Made by a program: the position numbers and the translations under genes. A stretch of 64,000 bases of DNA from Isoetes taiwanensis (Eukaryota; Streptophyta; Lycopodiopsida; Isoetales; Isoetaceae), in NCBI GenBank assembly GCA_021234155.1, contig JAJEKV010000035.1, forward strand, positions 2,854,001-2,918,000, in the 5' to 3' direction. Position 1 is the first letter of the stretch. Each line of letters starts with the position of its first letter. Shown here piece after piece: positions 59,349-64,000 of this stretch. A model generated the notes under the pieces. It did no database searches and was not told where the DNA came from. It saw nothing but the letters and a program-made list of their open reading frames with translations.

Positions 59349-60466
59349 ATGGCAAACCCTAGTTTGCCAACTTCTGGAACATGTTCGTCAGCCAAGAAAG
59401 TGGTAGGTGGTGCTTCTGCTTCTTCTTTTGCTCATAATATGAATTCTCCTTTGCCGCTTCCTAATTTACCCAATAATTCTCGCCTCAATCCTCTTGCTTT
59501 TGACCCTCCTCTTGTTAATATGAGTACAAGCTTGCAACACTTTCCCCTCTTTCTAAATCTGCACCTTTGTCTAGTTCTCAAGTAGAGGCCGCTGTAAATA
59601 CTTCTGTTGTTGCTTCTGCTTCTTTTTTGTCTACTTTTGTTGGGCGTGTGTCTACTCCTTCTGCTCCTTGGGGTTCTTCTGATGCTGTGGCTAGAGCGTC
59701 TTCTACACGATTTAGCGATTGGGTCAAACGTGATTTGACATCCAGTGTGCAATCTGCTCGTGTCTCTGCTGCATTAAATATTATGTTACAGAATAACAAG
59801 AAAGAATTGAGCTCGTATCTAAATGAGTTACAAGCACAAGATGACCGTATGGATGTTCAATTGCCTCCTGAGCGTATATTCTATGAGGCACAACAGTGTT
59901 CAAATGCTTTTACACGGGCTGGCCTACCAGTTGTCGAAATTGATCATAATGTTCATTTACAGTGTGTCTAGAACCTTGTGTCTCATGCAGTTGTTTGTCA
60001 TTTCACTGGACAGTTTTTGGATCTCCGGAGAGTTGGATTCTGGCTAAAATATCACCTTTAGAGACTGGGTCTCCCTCATTACGCGTCTCTAAAAGTTTTG
60101 GATAAAGATAATAATTCCTTCCTGGTTATGTTTGACTCTTCACTTGCAATTGACAGACTTCTGGAGTGTGGTGTTGATCCTCTTTGGGGACATTATCTTC
60201 TATATCTGGTTTATTCTCCTGGATTCTTGCCAAGTAAGTCTGGTGCATTGCGCATGCCTTGCTGGCTTGCCTTAGAGGATTTTCCACTAGAATTGCAAGT
60301 ATCTGATTTTATGATCGCTATTGCCAATGGATTGAGTTTGCATCTTGTCTATTCCTTTTTTAATGGTCCTCGAATTTGTGTATCTCCATCCTTTTGCCTC
60401 CATCCTTTGATTTGCTTGGCTCCCATATCCAGCTCTATCTCTTCTTGCTTTGTCCAGCTGCTTTGA
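59349..60466 (+). pseudogene. LINE E ORF1, plant type (DUF4283-like), N-terminal part
   Basis: Starts at ATG 59349 (MANPSLPTSG). A frameshift near 59570-59580 leads into a Ser/Ala-rich stretch and SARVSAALNIMLQNNKKELS. Further on, in another frame, is the DUF4283-like segment FLVMFDSSLAIDRLLECGVD ... PCWLALEDFPLELQVSDFM, typical of plant L1 ORF1. Stops near 59970 and 60466. The sequence resumes after LINE D at about 61638. This ORF1 class is unrelated to those of LINEs A, C and D. Confidence 0.6.
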
Positions 60467-60497
60467 CCTGCCTCTGTCTAGCAGCCTCACCTTCTTC

Positions 60498-61359
60498 CAT
60501 GACCCGCAAGGCCAGAGAACTGGCATGGCAACAAATGAAACACCATACGACGCATGACGAGTTGCTCGATATTCAGCATCGTGTGGCCTCTTGCTTCGAG
60601 TTGGAATCGGACCAGGATATGATCATACAGTTTTAAGGCAAGGGATATTTTAACGGGCGAGAGGTCTGTGTTGAGCGGACCTACATGTATGACCTTCTTC
60701 ATCTGCTTTACGCCACTATTTTGAAGCAGTCAGGTTCACAGACACCTCGGGCTGTTGATGGGCCATTAGCGACCGATGCTAGTATCTGGTGAAGATCCAT
60801 TTCATGTGCCGCCATCATGTCGATGCTAGTGTCAGGCTGCGCGCCCTCGCATGTTCACACTGTGGTATAAACCGAGGTACATGAGGGGACGGATACACAG
60901 CAGGAGGAGGGGCCACGCCATTTGGTTGCAGAACCAGCCCCGGACGCACAAGACCGAGCTTTGAATTTACGTATCATAGGGGTAGAGGAGACAGACACTG
61001 AGGGTCGGACGGATTTGGAGGTCGCTAAGCAGTTCTTCTATGGGGTTATGCATGTCCCAGCTATTGGACTTGTGTCTGCAGCTAGGGTGGGGGCTGCGCG
61101 TCCTGATCGACCTCGTCACCTTCTAATTTGCTTTCGGGATGTGTTAAGTCATCTCGGTGTTCTTCAGCACGGAAATCATTTGAGGGGCACTACTTTTTCA
61201 TTACAGGAAGCTCTTTCTCCCATGTAGCTATGCAATCGCCGGAATGAGTTGTGCAAGGTTAGGGAAGCCCGTCAACACAAGAAATGGGCAGTATACCGAG
61301 GAGGAGCAACAATTATCCTAGACCATTGGCCTTCTAATCCGTGGACAGGCTATGTCTAG
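60498..61359 (+). pseudogene. LINE D ORF1p (RRM, CTD)
   Basis: ATG 60498 (MTRKARELAWQQMKHHTTHD) opens a frame to 60636; another frame from 60922 has the RRM start DRALNLRIIGVEETDTEG and the CTD pieces ARVGAARPDRPRHLLICF and REARQHKKWAVYRGGATIIL, ending at TAG 61357-61359. TAG at 61225-61227 interrupts it. The pattern matches ORF1 of LINEs A and C (RRM start, then -YRVG/FRIG-, then a K/R-rich ARxxxKxAxxxGG end). Confidence 0.72.
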
Positions 61360-61518
61360 GGTCTCTCAGCAGTACCATGTCATCAGAACAAATGGCTTTC
61401 ATTTAGTTTGGGCACTTGCCCTCATCATGTGTATATACTAATTTAGGCTTCTGCGATGGGGCTTTGTCCCCGAGCTCTTGTTTGGGCTTACACCCCTTTT
61501 TCATGTACTGGTCCCATA

Positions 61519-61530
61519 ACCCGATTGGGT
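61519..61530 (+). promoter_or_regulatory. 3' hairpin of LINE D
   Basis: ACCC-GATT-GGGT followed by TTCCGTGGACG and TTAAAAATC, then (TTC)n. The TCCGTGGACGTTAAAAA segment is identical in LINE F. Confidence 0.7.
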
Positions 61531-61549
61531 TTCCGTGGACGTTAAAAAT

Positions 61550-61637
61550 CTTCTTCTTCTTCTTCTTCTTCTTCTTCTTCTTCTTCTTCTTCTTCTTCTT
61601 CTTCTTCTTCTTCTTCTTCTTCTTCTTCTTCTTCTTC
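61550..61637 (+). repeat. (TTC)n microsatellite, tail of LINE D
   Basis: About 29 TTC units directly after the LINE D 3' end. Poly-Phe and poly-Leu frames here are artefacts. Confidence 0.97.
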
Positions 61638-62254
61638 CTACTTGTGTTTCTATTCCTCAGTTCGTAGTGGTCAAAAGTGGCCCCTTTCTTTTCAAATACA
61701 AACTACGTCTGCTTAACGGGCTTGCGTTTGCTAAGATGTTTCCCAATGTTGAGGCTTTTGCTATTTACAGGTCTAGGCATACTTTTGTCTCTACCTCCCC
61801 AACTGCTCCTATCCCATGTCACATAAGATCTACTTCACTTAAATGTCGTGTTGTATCATCTTCTTCCTCATCTGCCTCTGCACTAGTTAATCCGCCAGTA
61901 TTGCCAGCCCTTGTACCTTCTTCTTAAGTTATTTCTGCACCATCGCCTTCTTCTAGTGCATCTCCGTCTCAGTCTATGTCAGTAAACCCTCTTAATGAGG
62001 ATCAACACTCGCGTCTTCAGGACATCACTCACAAGCAAGAATTATTGGAAGAAGGATGGTCTACTTCACGCCTGAAGAAGCTTGCACGTCGCAAAAATAG
62101 CACGGCTCCTCAATCTGCATTAGTTCACTCTGTAGCTCCAATATTTGCTATGATTGTTACAGTGGATGTCCCTGATTCAGTGGCATTGAGACAGCAGGGA
62201 GTAGATCAAGTTGCTATTAGTGATTCTATGGATGTGGAAGTTCGACCTGGTTAA
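61638..62254 (+). pseudogene. LINE E ORF1, C-terminal part
   Basis: Two frames: 61640-61927, Ser/Pro/Val-rich, and 61976-62254 with EDQHSRLQDITHKQELLEE and SRLKKLARRKNS. No intact zinc knuckle is visible. It ends 200 bp before the A tail. Confidence 0.45.
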
Positions 62255-62465
62255 AGTAACTTTTCTAAAGGTATGATTATATATTATTCTTCTCTTTGTA
62301 GGAGAGGAAAATAGTGTGAATTTCATTATATTGTCATAATTAGATGGGTGGCCCTGCTCAGTTGGATCTAATTATCCACTGGATTTTTTATTCCTGTCTC
62401 TGCATTGTATTATGTATTATGATGGAGTGTTATTAATAAAATCTGACGTCCTTCAAAAAAAAAAA

Positions 62466-62650
62466 TGTTTTGGCAGTGGTTTTCAAGTGTAATGATTTCA
62501 GTGTAATAATGAAGTACTGAATATAATGTTTTGCCAATGGTACCGGTTTTCTTGCCAATATAATGTTTTGGCAATGGTTTTGAACTGTAATGATTTCAGT
62601 GTAATGATGAAGAACTGAAACATAGTTTTTGCAGTATGAAACATGTACTA
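62466..62650. repeat. Tandem ~100-bp repeat flanking LINE E
   Basis: Two units beginning TGTTTTGGCA(G/A)TGGTTTT and containing TGTAATGATTTCAGTGTAAT. A third unit lies on the left side of LINE E (59013-59104). LINE E thus inserted into a pre-existing tandem array. From 62650 to 62945 no gene is seen. Confidence 0.7.
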
Positions 62651-62992
62651 AAACATGGTTTTTGCATGTATGAAACATGGTTACTGAAATATGTATGGGT
62701 TATTGAAACGTGTTGTAATGAAACTGTAACAAAAGTTATACTGGTGGAAACTTGGTGGCGATTCTAAATCGCCGCCAACAAACTTTGAGCCACAAAGTTA
62801 CCTAAAAAACAAAAGCCCTGAAATCGTAAAAAATTTCAGGGTCATAAAGGTTAGGGAAGATTGTAGGTTACCCGATCCTATTGGTAGAATATTCCACAAA
62901 ATTTTTGACGGCCAAGATATTATAATAAACCAAAAATCTTTCGAGAATCAATGAATAGAATAGAATAGAATAGTTTTTTTAACGTCCACGGA

Positions 62993-63004
62993 GACCAATA
63001 GGTC
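62993..63004 (-). promoter_or_regulatory. 3' hairpin of LINE F
   Basis: On the minus strand GACC-TATT-GGTC, followed by TCCGTGGACG and TTAAAAA. Same layout as in LINEs A, B and D. Confidence 0.7.
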
Positions 63005-63127
63005 ATGGGACCCATACAATGGGCTAGTACAATCATTACTACTAGGATTAAAAAACCCCTGCCTCGAAAGGTTTTCAAGGGAAAAACCTTTGCAGTAATG
63101 ATGATACTAGACAAGCGGAGATAATGA

Positions 63128-63355
63128 CTACTGAGGGCTCAGTAATTGTAGATGTTTATCTAGAACCTCAAGTATATATAATGCCAAGTCATGCACAGAT
63201 GGTGCTCTGAGAAGTTGTGGAAGCGTGGAATGGAATGCTAAGGTCAAAAAATGATTCCGGACTATCTCAAAAGTAGGGCAACTCAGAAGAGTATGGCTTT
63301 CATCTTCAATAACCTGTAACTGGCAACAGGCACATAGTCTTGCTTCTCGCGGCAA
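63128..63355 (-). pseudogene. LINE F ORF2 C-terminal zinc region
   Basis: The frame reads from upstream RWEQPQLPREARLC into CACCQLQVIEDESHTLLSC, the C-x2-C ... H-x4-C motif, then a hydrophobic helical end and a stop at 63128. It matches the degenerate copy at 14975-15310. Only the last ~85 codons of ORF2 remain. Confidence 0.75.
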
Positions 63356-63490
63356 TTGCGGCTGCTCCCATCTACCTGTCTCACAAACTATTGACTATGT
63401 CCCCAAAAAAGAAAAAACTTAAACAACAATTATTGAAAAACCATTGCCTCAAATAAATGCCTGCTTGGTCGATCTCATCCATATTAAAAA

Positions 63491-63535
63491 AACAAGGTGC
63501 TGCGCACGAGAGGTTGCCCTCCGATGACCCGAGAC
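63491..63535 (+). repeat. Dispersed ~40-bp conserved block, copy 3
   Basis: AACAAGGTGCTGCGCACGAG followed by AGGTTGCCCTCCGATG, matching the blocks at 15338 and 15853. The rest of the window (63540-64000) has no recognised gene; it ends in a GGGCTTCCGGATCTTCAAGG-like repeat and may be the leader of another element running off the edge. Confidence 0.6.
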
Positions 63536-64000
63536 TGTGTTTTCATGGGTACTGTTTCGTTTGTTTGTATTGGGCCTTGTTTGTTTTGTGTGGAGCCCTC
63601 TAATTGCTATGAACGTAGGTTGTCATTTTTTTGGAATAGCCAGATTTTGAGAAATTTGAATACAGCTCTCCGGGTCCACCATAAGCAAAAAGCGGTTCGC
63701 TTTAATTTGAAAGTGTCCCGCCCAACATGGGCGGGAATAGAGAATTAGGTGCAGGTCATCAGTTTAAATTTTACTGTGGGTAGCGACTATGTTGGTTGCG
63801 TGCGACCATGAGTGAGCGAGCAACCATGCCGAACCTGCTTTGTTCTCCTTCGGATCTCTGGATTTTCTCTGACGTTTCCTTCTTTTTCAGACATTGCAAG
63901 ATCTCATTACCATGCAGGACTGCATCGCCATGCCAAAGAGTTTTTACAGGGCTTCCGGATCTTCAAGGATCTTCAACGATTTTGCCCAGGGCTTCCGGAT

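Larger units (their letters stand above)
60440..61637 (+). mobile_element. LINE D, ORF1-only (HAL1-like) hairpin-tailed LINE
   Basis: Contains an ORF1 of the coiled coil/RRM/CTD class (60498-61359), then 160 bp of 3' UTR, hairpin 61519-61530, GTTAAAAATC and a (TTC)n tail (61550-61637). No endonuclease or RT lies between ORF1 and the 3' end. The left border is approximate; the last LINE E match is near 60440-60466. Confidence 0.72.
59105..62463 (+). mobile_element. LINE E, A-tailed ORF1-only element, split by LINE D
   Basis: AATGTTTTGG at 59095-59104 recurs at 62464-62473 right after an A tail (from about 62454), a 10-bp target duplication that defines both borders. The leader 59105-59348 is followed by ORF1. 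After LINE D is removed, ORF1 continues to 62254 and the 3' UTR and tail follow with no trace of endonuclease or RT. The element is therefore about 2.2 kb and non-autonomous. Confidence 0.75.
62945..63400 (-). mobile_element. LINE F, 5'-truncated 3' end of a hairpin-tailed LINE
   Basis: On the minus strand: ORF2 C-terminus, a 125-bp 3' UTR, hairpin (62993-63004), TCCGTGGACG, TTAAAAAAAC and an (ATTCT)n tail of about four units at 62952-62973. The left (5') border near 63400 is approximate. Confidence 0.8.

Noticed and set aside
61416-61927. Poly-Phe and poly-Leu ORFs
   Set aside because: Products of the (TTC)n tail of LINE D.

Overview
The window is nuclear DNA of a land plant with a repeat-rich, probably large genome. 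The plant-specific translation factor eIF(iso)4G is intact and carries introns. An Ariadne-type RBR gene and a plastid-type COG2426 exporter have plant-like introns. The rest is dominated by plant transposons: Ty3/gypsy, Ty1/copia, PIF/Harbinger, a hAT-like MITE and at least eight LINE copies. Several LINEs look unlike the usual flowering-plant type, so a fern, another seed-free plant or a gymnosperm seems more likely than an angiosperm; that is inference only.

Layout. 1-1.3 kb: AT-rich DNA with a direct-repeat pair. 2.2-4.5 kb: decayed transposase-like gene, followed by a hairpin and a small TIR element (4.76-5.09 kb). 6.3-7.3 kb: possible A-tailed retroposed sequence. 8.2-12.2 kb (-): nine-exon eIF(iso)4G, the best gene in the window. 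12.3-17.1 kb: no firm gene; LINE scraps and a dispersed 40-bp block. 17.2-21.1 kb (-): 3' half of an Ariadne RBR gene, clearly a pseudogene, with a 5'-truncated A-tailed LINE in one intron. 22.2-26 kb (+): broken Ty3/gypsy pol containing a hAT-like MITE and a duplicated integrase core. 26.8-28.4 kb: degenerate coding-like sequence. 28.7-30.6 kb (-): broken Ty1/copia. 30.6-31.87 kb (+): A-tailed LINE end. 34.6-38.7 kb: two-gene PIF/Harbinger unit (transposase +, Myb/SANT partner -), both frameshifted, with an iteron-like array between them. 39.0-49.4 kb: three LINEs (A, B, C) in the same orientation, joined at pyrimidine microsatellites. 50.4-53.1 kb (-): two unrecognised ORFs and a glycosyltransferase scrap. 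54.6-56.15 kb (-): three-exon small multidrug-export gene. 57.8-58.7 kb: minisatellite and a 204-bp tandem duplication. 59.1-62.46 kb: ORF1-only LINE E, itself split by ORF1-only LINE D. 62.95-63.4 kb (-): LINE F.

The main point is the LINEs. There are two sets. One has plant-type zf-RVT ends and poly(A) tails (18.3, 30.6 and 59.1 kb). The other (A, B, C, D, F) has an animal-like L1 organisation: ORF1 has coiled coil, RRM and a basic C-terminal domain instead of a zinc knuckle, and ORF2 ends in a C-x2-C-xn-H-x4-C motif. Four of its copies with a readable 3' end have a short 4-bp-stem, 4-nt-loop hairpin, about ten nucleotides, an A-rich stretch and then a microsatellite tail such as (TC)n, (TTTC)n, (TTC)n or (ATTCT)n. 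This fits RT recognition of a 3' RNA hairpin and integration next to, or creation of, microsatellites.

Exon borders were read by eye from GT/AG sites and frame continuity; database identities were not computed.
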